Part shown: one piece after another, positions 32,439-41,578 of the stretch
How the letters are laid out: each line of letters begins with the position of its first letter
How positions within the stretch are numbered: position 1 is the first letter of the stretch
DNA from: Bradyrhizobium sp. BR 10289
GTDB taxonomy: Bacteria; Pseudomonadota; Alphaproteobacteria; Rhizobiales; Xanthobacteraceae
Assembly: GCF_019455385.1 (NCBI RefSeq)
Contig: NZ_JACOFR010000023.1
Location: forward strand, 62,001-126,000
Length of the DNA stretch: 64,000 nt
Reading direction: 5' to 3'
Notes under the pieces: model-generated
The model's database searches: none
Seen by the model: the letters and a program-made list of their open reading frames with translations, nothing else
What the model was told of the DNA's origin: nothing
Translations under genes and position numbers: made by a program

Positions 32439-33320
32439 ATGACCATCCTCGTAACCGGTGCCACCGGCCGTGTCGGCCGCCATGTCGTCGAACAACTCGT
32501 CAAGCGCGGCGCCAAGGTGCGCGTGCTGACCCGTGACCCCGCCAAGGCCGAATTCCCGGCCGGCGTCGAGATCGCCAAGGGCGACCTGCTCGACATCGAG
32601 GGACTGCGCGCCGCGTTCTCGGGCGTGAGAACGCTGTTCCTGCTCAACGCCGTGACCGGCGACGAATTCACCCAGGCGATCATCACGCTGAACATCGCGC
32701 GCGAAGCCGGTGTCGAACGGGTCGTTTATCAGTCGGTGTTCGACGCCGACGGCGCCGTGAACGTGCCGCACTTCGCCGTGAAGTCGGGCGCCGAGCGCAT
32801 GCTCGCGCGGATGGGCTTCAGCGCCACCATCCTGCGTCCGTCCTACTTCATCGACAACGAGCACATGATCAAGGACGTGATCCTCAACCACGGCGTCTAT
32901 CCGATGCCGATCGGCAGCAAGGGGATCGCCATGGTCGACGCGCGCGACATCGCCGAGGTCGCCGCGATCGAACTGATCCGTCGCGATCAGGCCGCGGACA
33001 AGCTTCCGGTCGAGACCATCAACCTGGTCGGCCCCGACAATTTGACCGGCGAGGGCGTGGCGAAGATCTGGTCCGATATCCTCGGCCGCCCCATCGTCTA
33101 TGGCGGCGACGATCCCAGCGGCTTCGAGCAGACCATGGCGAGTTTCATGCCGCGATGGACGGCCTATGAGATGCGCCTGATGGCCGAGCGCTATGTCAGC
33201 GATGGCATGATCCCCGAGCACGGCGACGTCGCGCGTCTGACCAACATGCTGGGACGTCCGCTGCACTCTTACCGCGATCTTGCAAACGAGATCGCGGCCG
33301 CGGCGAAAAAGTCCGCGTGA
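32439..33320 (+). CDS. NmrA-like NAD(P)-binding oxidoreductase
   Basis: 293 residues, atypical short-chain dehydrogenase fold. The dinucleotide motif is VTGATGRVGRHV at 5-16. NmrA-like QSVFDAD and ILRPSYFIDN follow; the usual catalytic YxxxK is absent (FAVKSGAE has only the Lys), as in NmrA/NAD(P)H-azoreductase-type quinone reductases. Likely an NADPH sensor or quinone oxidoreductase. It has an AAGGAG ribosome-binding site and is divergent from the LysR gene that likely controls it. Confidence 0.88.
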   Translation: MTILVTGATGRVGRHVVEQLVKRGAKVRVLTRDPAKAEFPAGVEIAKGDLLDIEGLRAAFSGVRTLFLLNAVTGDEFTQAIITLNIAREAGVERVVYQSVFDADGAVNVPHFAVKSGAERMLARMGFSATILRPSYFIDNEHMIKDVILNHGVYPMPIGSKGIAMVDARDIAEVAAIELIRRDQAADKLPVETINLVGPDNLTGEGVAKIWSDILGRPIVYGGDDPSGFEQTMASFMPRWTAYEMRLMAERYVSDGMIPEHGDVARLTNMLGRPLHSYRDLANEIAAAAKKSA

Positions 33321-33435
33321 CGGGAGCGGCAATGAGCCCCGGACGTCGCTGCGGCGCAACGCCCGGGGCTGTGGCGTGACCTCCGAATAAAACCGCGCTA
33401 ACCTCTTCCGACAAGAACAAGAGGAAACGCCAATC

Positions 33436-35133
33436 GTGTACGACTACATTATCGTGGGCGGCGGCTCGGCGGGGTCCGTGCTGGCCCACCGGCTGTCTGC
33501 CAAGAGTGCCAACAGGGTCCTGCTGTGCGAAGCCGGACAGGACACACCACCCGGCAACGAGCCGGCCGAAATCCGAGACAGCTATCCGGGCACGGCCTAT
33601 TTCGATCCGCGCTTCCACTGGACGGAATTGAAGGTCACCACCCAGGTCGTCAGCCACAACAATCCGAACGAAGCGCGGCCGCCGCTCCGCAAATACGAGC
33701 AGGCGCGCGTGCTCGGCGGCGGCTCGTCGATCAACGGTCAGATGGCCAATCGCGGCGCGCCGACCGATTACGACGAATGGGACGCGCGCGGCGCTGCGGG
33801 CTGGACCTGGAACGACGTGCTGCCGTTTTTCAAGAAGGTCGAGCGCGACCTCGATTTCGACGGTCCCTATCACGGCAAGGACGGCAAAATTCCCGTGCGC
33901 AGAATTCCAAGGGAGCACTGGACGCGGCATTCGCAGGCCTTTGCCGACGCCTTCCAGCAGGCCGGCCATCAATTTCTGCCGGACCAGAACGGCGAATTCG
34001 TCGACGGCTTCTTTCCGGTGACGCATTCCAACCAGGCCGAGCAGCGCGTCTCCGCCGCGATGGGCTATCTCGATCGCGACACGCGCAAGCGGGCGAACCT
34101 CATGATCTCCACCAACACGCCGGTGCGCGAGCTGCTGTTCGAGGGCACGCAATGCGTCGGTGTGAAGGCCGTGGTCGACGGACGCGAGCAGGAATTCCGG
34201 GGCCGCGAGATCATTCTCGCCTCGGGCGCGATCCATTCGCCGGCGCACCTCTTGCGCGCCGGCATCGGCCCGGTCGGTCATCTCAGGGAACTCGGCATTC
34301 CCGTGCTGATGGGACTGCCGGGCGTCGGCCAGCGCCTGATGGATCATCCCTCGATCTCGCTGTCCTCCTTCGTCCGCCGCGGCGCGCGCATGAACGAGCA
34401 CACCAGGCGCCACATGCAACTGGGCCTGCGCTATTCGTCGGGCCTTGCAGGCGTACCGAAGGGCGACATGTTCGTGGTGCTGCTGTCCAAATCGGCGTGG
34501 CATGCGGTCGGCGAGCAGATCGGCTCGCTCCTGACCTTCGTCAACAAGACCTATTCGGAGACCGGGCAGGTCAAGCTCGCCTCGCGCGATCCCACGGCGG
34601 AGCCGATCGTCGAATTCAACCTGCTGTCGGACCGGCGCGACCTCGAGCGCCTGATGAGCGGCTTCCGCAAGATGGCGGCCATTCAGATGAGCGATATCGT
34701 GAAGACGGTGACGGACAAGCCGTTCCCGGCCGCCTATACCGACAAGGTCCGCAAGATCGGCGTGGTCAACACGAAGAACAAAATCCTGACCAAGATCGCC
34801 GCGACGCTGATGGACGGGCCGGCGGCGCTGCGCCACTACATGATCGACAATTTCGTGGTCGAAGGTTTCACCTTCGACCAGGTGATCAACGACGACGAGG
34901 CGCTGGAAGCCTTCGTGCGCAAGGCGACCATCGGCGTGTGGCACGCCTCATGCTCATGCCGGATGGGCCGGGCCGATGATCCCATGGCGGTGGTCGACAA
35001 CCAGGGCCGCGTCAAGGGCATCCAGGGCCTGCGCGTGGTCGACGCCTCGATCTTCCCGGTGGTGCCGTGCGCGAACACCAATTTCCCGGTGCTGATGTCG
35101 GCGGAGAAGATCGCAGCCGCGATGGTGGGGTGA
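33436..35133 (+). CDS. GMC-family FAD oxidoreductase
   Basis: 565 residues from GTG 33436 (GAGGAA upstream). FAD-binding GGGSAGS at 8-14, the GMC signature RVLGGGSSINGQMANRG, and the active site H503 in GVWHASCSCRMG with the Asn of CANTNFPVLMSAEKIA. Oxidises an alcohol with FAD, passing electrons to O2 or quinone; choline dehydrogenase, alcohol dehydrogenase and other groups look alike at this level. Followed by a palindromic repeat and a convergent chemoreceptor gene. Confidence 0.94.
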   Translation: MYDYIIVGGGSAGSVLAHRLSAKSANRVLLCEAGQDTPPGNEPAEIRDSYPGTAYFDPRFHWTELKVTTQVVSHNNPNEARPPLRKYEQARVLGGGSSINGQMANRGAPTDYDEWDARGAAGWTWNDVLPFFKKVERDLDFDGPYHGKDGKIPVRRIPREHWTRHSQAFADAFQQAGHQFLPDQNGEFVDGFFPVTHSNQAEQRVSAAMGYLDRDTRKRANLMISTNTPVRELLFEGTQCVGVKAVVDGREQEFRGREIILASGAIHSPAHLLRAGIGPVGHLRELGIPVLMGLPGVGQRLMDHPSISLSSFVRRGARMNEHTRRHMQLGLRYSSGLAGVPKGDMFVVLLSKSAWHAVGEQIGSLLTFVNKTYSETGQVKLASRDPTAEPIVEFNLLSDRRDLERLMSGFRKMAAIQMSDIVKTVTDKPFPAAYTDKVRKIGVVNTKNKILTKIAATLMDGPAALRHYMIDNFVVEGFTFDQVINDDEALEAFVRKATIGVWHASCSCRMGRADDPMAVVDNQGRVKGIQGLRVVDASIFPVVPCANTNFPVLMSAEKIAAAMVG

Positions 35134-35143
35134 TCGACGCTGC

Positions 35144-35225
35144 GTAGGGTGGGCAAAGGCGCGCTCTTCGCGCGTCGTGCCCACCATCTGGACGTGGTGG
35201 GCACGCTGCGCTGTGCCCACCCTAC
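35144..35225. repeat. Palindromic repeat, family E
   Basis: GTAGGGTGGGCA at 35144-35155 and TGCCCACCCTAC at 35214-35225 with an inner pair GTGCCCACCA and TGGTGGGCAC, between convergent genes. Confidence 0.8.
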
Positions 35226-35239
35226 GGCACCGTATTGAA

Positions 35240-37339
35240 CTACGCCGCCCGGAGATCGCCGACGAAGCGATCGACGTCGCGCCTGAGGTCGTCCGACAGG
35301 CGCGCCAGCATTTTTGCGGAACCCAGCACCTCGCCTGCGGCGGCGCCGGTCTGGTCGGCGGCCTGCGACACGCCGGTGATGTGACGCGAGACCTCGTTGG
35401 TGCCTTGCGAGGCCTGCTGCACGTTGCGCGCGATCTCGCGCGTCGCGGCGCCCTGCTCTTCGACGGCCGCGGCGATCGCGGCCGCGATCTCGTTGACGCG
35501 CTGGATGGTGGTGCCGATCGACCGGATCGCAGTGACCGACGACTGCGTCGCGCCCTGGATCGCGGCGACTTGGCCGGTGATCTCCTCGGTCGCCTTCGCG
35601 GTTTGCGTCGCGAGGTTCTTCACTTCGGAAGCGACCACCGCAAAGCCTCGGCCGGCTTCACCGGCGCGCGCGGCCTCGATGGTGGCGTTGAGCGCGAGCA
35701 GGTTGGTCTGCTCGGCAATGCCGGTGATCAACGCGACGACGTCGCCGATGCGCTGGGCGGCATCGGCCAGCGCCTGCACCTCGGCATTGGTGCGATCGGC
35801 TTCGCTGGCCGCGGCACCAGCGATGCTGGAGGATTCCGCGACCTGGCGGCTGATCTCGCTGATCGAGGCCGAGAGTTCTTCGGTGGCCGCCGCAACCGTC
35901 TGCACATTGGAGGAGGCATCGCCCGAGAGGCTCGCGACTGAAGCCGCCTTGGACGAGCCCTGCTCGGCGGTCGACGACATCGACTGCGCAGTCGCGTTCA
36001 ATTCGCCCGAGGCCGATGCCAGCGTGTGCAGCGATTCCGTGACGGTCTTCTCGAATTCGCCAATCAGCCGCTCCACGGCAAGCTGGCGCCGCTCCTTCTT
36101 CGCCTGCTCGGCCGACTGCTCCTCGGCGAGGCGGTCACCGGTCATCATGTTCTCCCTGAACACGGCGACCGCGCGCGACATCTCGCCGATCTCGTCGCCG
36201 CGCTCAATGCCTTCGAGCTCGATCGCATAGTCGCGCTCGGCAAGGCGGCGCATCGCCTGCGTCATTTTGCGGATCGGCGTGCTGACGCGGCGGGTCACCA
36301 GGATGAAGCCGAACAGCGTGATGGCGAGCGCGACCAGCATCATGCCGCCGTTGAGCACGAGACTCCACTTTGCCGATGTCATCTGCTGCCCGGCGCGGGC
36401 GACCATCTCGGCGAGCGCAACCTGGCCGGCCTCGACGCTGGAATTGAGGATGGCGGTGTTGAGCTTGGAGAGATCCTCGATCTTGATGTCGATGGTCTGG
36501 TTGTTGCTCAATGCCTTGATGAAGCCCTGCTGGCGCTCGATCATGGCGGCAGCCTCGCCCTGTTTCGAGCGCGCGATCACGTCGATGAGGCTTGCGGGCG
36601 CATCGGGGCGCGAGGCGGCGTCCAGCACCTGGCTCCAGGCCTGCCTGGCGCGGCCGGTGTCTTCGGCGGCGCCGACCATGTCGGCAGCGCTCCAGGGCTT
36701 GCCGCTCGCGGCCGCAGCTTCGAGGCGGATGGCGACCAAGCCACCGAAATTGCGCGCGGCCCAGGCCGATTGCTTGACGCCGAGCAGATGATCGACCACG
36801 GGATCGGTCAGCTTGAGCGCGTTCTCGAGCTCGCCGGTCAGCGCCAGGATCGCATCGAGATAATCCTGCGCGGCCTTGCGGAAGTCGTCACCGACTTTCG
36901 CGTCACGCTCAACCTTGGCCTGGTGAATCGCGGTTTCCGCTTTCGATCGCAACGGCACAAGCGCATCGTGCGCGGCGGTGAATTTACTCACCGAGCCGGC
37001 AAGGCGCGAATCGGGCACGCCGTCGAGGCGCTCACGCACGCTTTTATAGGCCGCCTCCGACAACTGCCGGTTGGTGGCGATACGGCTGTCGGCAGCGGCA
37101 TTGGCTGGAGTGTCCGCGACCAGCGCCGACAGGAAGGTGCCGCGTTCGAGCCGGAAGCCGAGCAGGGTCGCGAACAGCTGCTGGTCGGTGCTGGCAAAGC
37201 GCTCGACCTTCTGCGCGGCGCCGTCACGGGCGATGGCCCCGAACAGTCCAGTCGCGAGCTGCCCGACCAGGAACAGGCCGAGGACACCGATGATGGCGCC
37301 AAGCACGGAGCGAATGGAGGGATTGCCGAACAATGCCAT
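35240..37339 (-). CDS. Methyl-accepting chemotaxis protein
   Basis: 699 residues. TM1 about 12-34, periplasmic helical sensor (about 40-322), TM2 about 326-348, HAMP (350-402), and a cytoplasmic methyl-accepting domain (about 430-690) with the hairpin tip sequence LLALNATIEAARAGEAGRGF. The sensor is an all-helical 4-helix-type bundle rather than Cache. Couples to CheA/CheW, which are not in the window. Start ATG 37339. Confidence 0.95.
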   Translation of the reverse strand: MALFGNPSIRSVLGAIIGVLGLFLVGQLATGLFGAIARDGAAQKVERFASTDQQLFATLLGFRLERGTFLSALVADTPANAAADSRIATNRQLSEAAYKSVRERLDGVPDSRLAGSVSKFTAAHDALVPLRSKAETAIHQAKVERDAKVGDDFRKAAQDYLDAILALTGELENALKLTDPVVDHLLGVKQSAWAARNFGGLVAIRLEAAAASGKPWSAADMVGAAEDTGRARQAWSQVLDAASRPDAPASLIDVIARSKQGEAAAMIERQQGFIKALSNNQTIDIKIEDLSKLNTAILNSSVEAGQVALAEMVARAGQQMTSAKWSLVLNGGMMLVALAITLFGFILVTRRVSTPIRKMTQAMRRLAERDYAIELEGIERGDEIGEMSRAVAVFRENMMTGDRLAEEQSAEQAKKERRQLAVERLIGEFEKTVTESLHTLASASGELNATAQSMSSTAEQGSSKAASVASLSGDASSNVQTVAAATEELSASISEISRQVAESSSIAGAAASEADRTNAEVQALADAAQRIGDVVALITGIAEQTNLLALNATIEAARAGEAGRGFAVVASEVKNLATQTAKATEEITGQVAAIQGATQSSVTAIRSIGTTIQRVNEIAAAIAAAVEEQGAATREIARNVQQASQGTNEVSRHITGVSQAADQTGAAAGEVLGSAKMLARLSDDLRRDVDRFVGDLRAA

Positions 37340-37483
37340 GGGGAGCGCCGGGGTCCTGCGGAAAAGATGCAGAAAAATACCGGCCGCCCCCCTAAGATTT
37401 CGTTCACCAAATGGGTTGTCGCCGGCGGCGTGCGCGAGCGATACCCGTCGAACTACGGAGAAGAACGCCCGGACGCAGCCCGC

Positions 37484-37606
37484 TCATTTCAGCTGCTTCG
37501 CCGCCCTGATCTCGGCGAACTCGGCGTCGGGATGGGTGACGATGGTGGTGAACATGATGCCGCTGATGATGAGCGACCAGGCGGTGTCCCAATAAATCCA
37601 AAACAC
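37484..37606 (-). CDS. Tiny membrane protein, 40 residues
   Basis: From GTG 37606 with GGAGG 7 nt upstream: VFWIYWDTAWSLIISGIMFT then THPDAEFAEIRAAKQLK. One hydrophobic helix (about 3-24) with a charged cytoplasmic tail. Codon use and a good ribosome-binding site support it. Function unknown. Confidence 0.6.
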   Translation of the reverse strand: MFWIYWDTAWSLIISGIMFTTIVTHPDAEFAEIRAAKQLK

Positions 37607-37702
37607 GTGCCAGCCTCCGTTTCGGGCTACTCCGCCCGCAGGATCAAGGCAACGGCAAGATCGGGCTGCCGTTCCCAATATCCGTGCGGCGCGGGCGAGG
37701 CG

Positions 37703-37879
37703 CTATTTTGATTTGGTCGGCGGGGTGCTGCGATCGGTTTGACCGGTGTGGCGCTTTGCCACGACATCCTCGTCGCGCGGACCTTCGCGCGGGGGCACTG
37801 GCGGTTTGGGTTGACCGGCCTGACCACCATGCTTGCCGCCCATGTCGGGCTGGCCTTCGAGATCGTTTTCGCGAGGCAT
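37703..37879 (-). CDS. Small hydrophilic protein, 58 residues
   Basis: Reads MPRENDLEGQPDMGGKHGGQ onward, with a Pro-rich centre (KPPVPPREGPRDED) and a TPPTKSK end; strongly hydrophilic, no helix for the membrane. I found it by translating the minus strand between the tiny membrane protein gene and 38020. It has no clear Shine-Dalgarno. I recognise no domain; it resembles small stress-type disordered proteins. Confidence 0.55.
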   Translation of the reverse strand: MPRENDLEGQPDMGGKHGGQAGQPKPPVPPREGPRDEDVVAKRHTGQTDRSTPPTKSK

Positions 37880-38019
37880 GAACCGTTAATGCGCTCGCGC
37901 GGCATTGGTTCGCAATCGGCGCGCCACTGTTTTGCCTGTGAACGAGTTCATAGGATCGTCGGCGGTTGCAGTGCACGATCTCTGCTGTGTGCAGTGCATG
38001 AATTGACGGATCTGGCCTG

Positions 38020-38157
38020 ATGCGGAAACGGTTAGTCGCCTGGACCATTTTGACCTCGGCGCTGCTGGCGGTTGCGGTGTGGACCGTGCTCGGGCCGCCG
38101 GATCGTCCGGCCGGACCGCATCTGCCCTCCCGCGACCTGACGGCGGCGGTGCGGTAG
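38020..38157 (+). CDS. Tiny membrane or exported protein, 45 residues
   Basis: MRKRLVAWTILTSALLAVAV then WTVLGPPDRPAGPHLPSRDL: positive N terminus, one hydrophobic helix (about 7-24) and a short Pro-rich tail. No clear ribosome-binding site, so moderate confidence; it precedes the beta-propeller gene by 110 bp. Confidence 0.45.
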   Translation: MRKRLVAWTILTSALLAVAVWTVLGPPDRPAGPHLPSRDLTAAVR

Positions 38158-38267
38158 CGACCAATACGATTCCAGCATCGATCAATCCCAACTCGAATTT
38201 GGTGCGGCGGCGCGCCTGCCGCTATCCTCCGGCAAAACGATAACGACGTCACGTCCGGGAGGAGCCC

Positions 38268-39398
38268 ATGTTGAGACCGACCAGCCGCATCGCGTCCCGC
38301 GCCGCGATCGCCACCACCCTGACGTTTCTCACCCTCATTTCGGGAGTCCGTGCCGGCATGGCCGAGACCTTCGCCTATGTCGGCAACGCCGACAGCAACG
38401 ACATCAGCGTGTTCAAGCTCGCCGACACCGGCGAGATGATTCCGGTGCAGACCGTCGCCTTCACGGGTGTCGAGAAGCCGGGCTCATCGACTCCGCTCGC
38501 GATCACGCCCGACCACCGGTTGCTGATTGCCGGCGTCCGTTCGCAGCCGTTCCAGGCCGTGAGCTTTGCGATCGACCCGAAGACGGGCCAGCTCAGCCAC
38601 ATCGGCAACGGACCGCTCGCCGACAGCATGGCCAACATCGCCACCGACCGCGACGGCAAGGTGCTGTTCAGCGCCTCCTATGGCGGCAACAAGGTCGCGC
38701 TGAATCCGCTTGCCGCGAATGGTGTCGTGGCCGAACCGAAGCAGGTGATCCCGACCGGGCTGAACGCGCACGCCTTCCTCCCCTCGCCCGACAACCGTTT
38801 TGCGTTCGCGACCAATCTCGGCTCCGACCAGATTCTGGCCTTCGCATTCGATGCCGCGGCCGGCGCCCTGACGCCGAGCGATCCGCCCGCGATCAAGGTG
38901 GCCGAGAAATCCGGGCCGCGGCACTTCGTGTTCCATCCCGGCGGCAAGTTCGTCTACCTCATCCACGAGCTGAACGGCGACGTTGCCGCGTTCAGCTATG
39001 AGGCCAGAAGCGGCGCCTGGACCGAGATCCAGCGCACCAGTGCGCTACCTGAAGGATTTGCCGGCAAAGACTCCGGTCAAAAGCCTTGGGCCGCCGACAT
39101 CCACATCACCCCGGACGGTCGCTTCCTCTACGCTTCCGAGCGCACCACGAGCACGCTCACGGCCTACAAGGTCGATGCTGACAGCGGCACGCTCACCACG
39201 ACCGGCAGCGTGCCGACCGAGAAGCAGCCGCGCGGCTTCAACATCGATCCCTCGGGCCGCTACCTCGCCGCGGTCGGCGAGCTCTCCAACGGCATGACGG
39301 TTTATGCGATCGACCAGGCAAGCGGCGCGCTCAGCAAGCTGCAATCGTATCCGACCGGGAAGAAGCCGAACTGGGTGGAGTTCTTGAGCTTGCCGTGA
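38268..39398 (+). CDS. Exported beta-propeller, lactonase (6-phosphogluconolactonase-like) family
   Basis: 376 residues behind GGGAGGAG. Signal peptide (about 1-32, ending GMAE or ISG) then repeated blades of a seven-bladed propeller: TFAYVGNADSNDISVFKL, RFAFATNLGSDQILAFAF, GKFVYLIHELNGDVAAFSY and RFLYASERTTSTLTAYKV. This is the Pgl/YbhE and muconate cycloisomerase-like family; exported members are usually not 6-phosphogluconolactonases, so the substrate is open. Single gene. Confidence 0.88.
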   Translation: MLRPTSRIASRAAIATTLTFLTLISGVRAGMAETFAYVGNADSNDISVFKLADTGEMIPVQTVAFTGVEKPGSSTPLAITPDHRLLIAGVRSQPFQAVSFAIDPKTGQLSHIGNGPLADSMANIATDRDGKVLFSASYGGNKVALNPLAANGVVAEPKQVIPTGLNAHAFLPSPDNRFAFATNLGSDQILAFAFDAAAGALTPSDPPAIKVAEKSGPRHFVFHPGGKFVYLIHELNGDVAAFSYEARSGAWTEIQRTSALPEGFAGKDSGQKPWAADIHITPDGRFLYASERTTSTLTAYKVDADSGTLTTTGSVPTEKQPRGFNIDPSGRYLAAVGELSNGMTVYAIDQASGALSKLQSYPTGKKPNWVEFLSLP

Positions 39399-39419
39399 GG
39401 GCCGCGATGCCTCCGCATC

Positions 39420-39504
39420 GTCATGGCCGGGCTTGACCCGGCCGTCCACGCCTTGCCACCCAGAACGAAGAACGTGGATGCCCGGGACGAGCCCGGGCAT
39501 GACG
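39420..39504. repeat. Palindromic repeat, family D (copy 2)
   Basis: CATGGCCGGGCTTGACCCGG and CCCGGGACGAGCCCGGGCAT arms around CACCCAGAACG. Related to 25992-26113. Confidence 0.75.
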
Positions 39505-39683
39505 AGTCTGCCGGGTGGCAACCACCCGCGAACCTCTTTGCCCCTTTGAAGACTAATTCAACAAGCGGCATCGCGCCGCCTGCGCTGCAGCGGTCTCATC
39601 CGGCCGGACCATGCCGTCCCCTTGGCCCACCGCTGGCGCTTCTGCTATCGATGAGGCCGTCAAGGCCCCAACCGGAATGACCG

Positions 39684-40568
39684 ATGCGTCCATTGCCTGT
39701 GCGTTCCTTTTCCCGACATCTCGTTGCTCTCACCGGGCTGCTGTTGTCCGCGCAGCCCATGCTGGCCGCCGAGGACGACGCGCCCAAGGGGCCGGCGGTC
39801 ACGGTGCTGAAGGTCGCCAAATCCTGCTTCTCCGACATCGTCGAGGCCACCGGCACGATCATCGCGCGCGAGGAAACCTCGGTGCGGCCCGAGCGCCCCG
39901 GCCTGAAAGTCACGGAAGTGCTGGCGGAAGCCGGTGAGACCACCACGGCCGGCCAGGTGCTGGCGCGCCTTGCGCTGCCCGAAGGCGGCACGCTGCAGGT
40001 GACGGCGCCGGTGGCGGGCGTGATCGCGACCTCGACCGCGCAGATCGGGAACCTTGCTTCCGCCAAGGGCGAGGCGCTGTTCACGATCGTGGCGCGCAGT
40101 GAATATGATCTCGTCGGCCTCGTCGCCACCACCGATGTGCGCAAGCTCGCAGTCAACCAGCAGGCCACCGTGCGCATTGCCGGCGCCGGCGACATCGACG
40201 GCAAGGTGCGCCGCATCGGGCCGACCGTCGAGCCGAACATCCAGCAGGGCATGGTCTATATCGGCATCTCCTCGCAGAAGCGGCTGCTGCTGAACGCGAG
40301 CGGGCGCGCGCTGATCAAGACCGGGCAGAGCTGCAACGTCGCGGTGCCGCTCACCGCCGTGCAATATTCCTCCGCCGGCACCGTGGTGCAGGTGATCCGC
40401 CGCAACCGGGTCGAGACCAAGCGCGTCGAGATCGGATTGATGTCGGGCGGCAATATCGAGGTCCGCGACGGCCTCAACGAAGGCGACGTCGTGGTCGCCC
40501 GCGCCGGCGCGCTGCTGCGTGAGGGCGATCCGGTGCGCCCGGCGATGGCCGTGGAAGCGGCGAAGTAG
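39684..40568 (+). CDS. Orphan RND/HlyD-type periplasmic adaptor protein
   Basis: 294 residues with a signal peptide (1-29, ending LAA) instead of a membrane anchor. Its adaptor body parallels the protein at 9609-10538: SCFSDIVEATG against ACFSDLVRVTG, and SCNVAVPLTAV against SCGVAVPKTAI, with cysteines C48 and C217 at equal places. PGLKVTEVLAEAGETTTAGQ is the lipoyl half-motif. No RND pump gene follows; instead it converges on the second pseudo-caspase gene across a repeat. Either it serves a pump elsewhere or has another partner. Confidence 0.85.
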   Translation: MRPLPVRSFSRHLVALTGLLLSAQPMLAAEDDAPKGPAVTVLKVAKSCFSDIVEATGTIIAREETSVRPERPGLKVTEVLAEAGETTTAGQVLARLALPEGGTLQVTAPVAGVIATSTAQIGNLASAKGEALFTIVARSEYDLVGLVATTDVRKLAVNQQATVRIAGAGDIDGKVRRIGPTVEPNIQQGMVYIGISSQKRLLLNASGRALIKTGQSCNVAVPLTAVQYSSAGTVVQVIRRNRVETKRVEIGLMSGGNIEVRDGLNEGDVVVARAGALLREGDPVRPAMAVEAAK

Positions 40569-40577
40569 GGCCGCTCA

Positions 40578-40710
40578 TGTCCCGGACGCGCTGCAGCGTG
40601 GAACGCTGCTGCGCAGAGCCGGGACCCATCCCCCGCAAAATGACAGGCCAAAAGAATGGCCCCGGCTCAGCGTCGCATCATTGCATGATGCGGCGCGTCC
40701 GGGGCACGAG
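40578..40710. repeat. Palindromic repeat, family C (copy 1)
   Basis: CATGTCCCGGACGCG at one end and GCGTCCGGGGCACGAG at the other, with GCAGAGCCGGGACCCAT and GCCCCGGCTC inside. Lies between convergent adaptor and pseudo-caspase genes. Confidence 0.8.
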
Positions 40711-40729
40711 ACTTTGCGCGTTAAGAAAC

Positions 40730-41578
40730 TTACCCGCCGGCCTGGTCGAAATTCACGTCTTCGAGCAAGGACGACGACACGGTCGGGACCTGGTCGCCTT
40801 CGCTGGCGCGGGAGATGGCGATGCGGGTCTTGTTGAAGGCGCTTTCGGCGCTGCCCTGGGCATTGAGATTGCCGAGCAGCTCGCTGACCAGCACGCTGTG
40901 CTCGCCCTTGCCGTCGTCGACGACCTTGCCGGGCGAGGCCGAGGACAGGATCAGCGCATTGTCGGGCGCGCTGATCGGCGCCAGGCCATGGCTGTAGGAG
41001 CGGAAGCGGCGTTCATAGGGATTGCGGCGGGAGGCATCGAGGACGACGAGCTTGGCCTTGGCGCCCTGCTCCTTCATCATCTCGAGCACGCCCTCGATCG
41101 AGACGCCCTGGCGGCGGACGTCGCTTTCCTTCCAGATCACGGCATCGACCGGCAGCATGTAGCTCTCGCGGCCGGCCTGCACGCCGAAGCCGCCGAAGAA
41201 CAGCATGACGACGGTGTCGCGCTTGATCCGCGACTTCAGGCGATTGACGGCGCGGACCATGTCGTCCTTGGTGGCGTCCTCCACCATGTCGACGTCAAAG
41301 CCGCTCTTGCGCAGGGTCGAGGACAGCGCGCGGGCGTCGTTGATCGACTGCGTCAGCGGCGCGCTGGCGTCGGGATAATGTCCATTGCCGATGACGAGCG
41401 CGAGGCGCGAGGTCTGGCCGACCGAGCCGGTGACCTGATCGGTCGTCACGGCCTTGGCGGCATCGAGCGCACGCATGTTGAGGGCAGCATGGGCACCGAT
41501 CACGAGCGAGACCGTGCCGATGAGGGCCGCGGCCACCGCGATCGTGCGTCGGGAAATGTCGAGCTGCCTTACATTCAT
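40730..41578 (-). CDS. Second caspase-fold protein without catalytic dyad
   Basis: 282 residues. N-terminal signal anchor or signal peptide (about 12-31, AHA). The caspase-type domain (about 57-270) parallels the one at 7099: LALVIGNGHYPDASAPL, INDARALSSTL, VVMLFFGGFGVQ, VDAVIWKESDVRRQGVS and VVLDASRRNPYERRF. The catalytic His is F131 and the Cys is S183, the same replacements as in the paralogue. It has no TPR tail. Start ATG 41578. It converges on an RND-type adaptor gene paralogous to the adaptor in the first locus. Confidence 0.88.
   Translation of the reverse strand: MNVRQLDISRRTIAVAAALIGTVSLVIGAHAALNMRALDAAKAVTTDQVTGSVGQTSRLALVIGNGHYPDASAPLTQSINDARALSSTLRKSGFDVDMVEDATKDDMVRAVNRLKSRIKRDTVVMLFFGGFGVQAGRESYMLPVDAVIWKESDVRRQGVSIEGVLEMMKEQGAKAKLVVLDASRRNPYERRFRSYSHGLAPISAPDNALILSSASPGKVVDDGKGEHSVLVSELLGNLNAQGSAESAFNKTRIAISRASEGDQVPTVSSSLLEDVNFDQAGG

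Noticed and set aside
37739..38020. 93-codon plus frame whose TGA overlaps the ATG at 38020
   Set aside because: Antisense to the hydrophilic 58-codon gene, needs a TTG start and has no domain; the overlap looks accidental.
37644..38252. 202-codon minus frame
   Set aside because: Arg/Ser-rich, no domain; conflicts with better-supported tiny frames.
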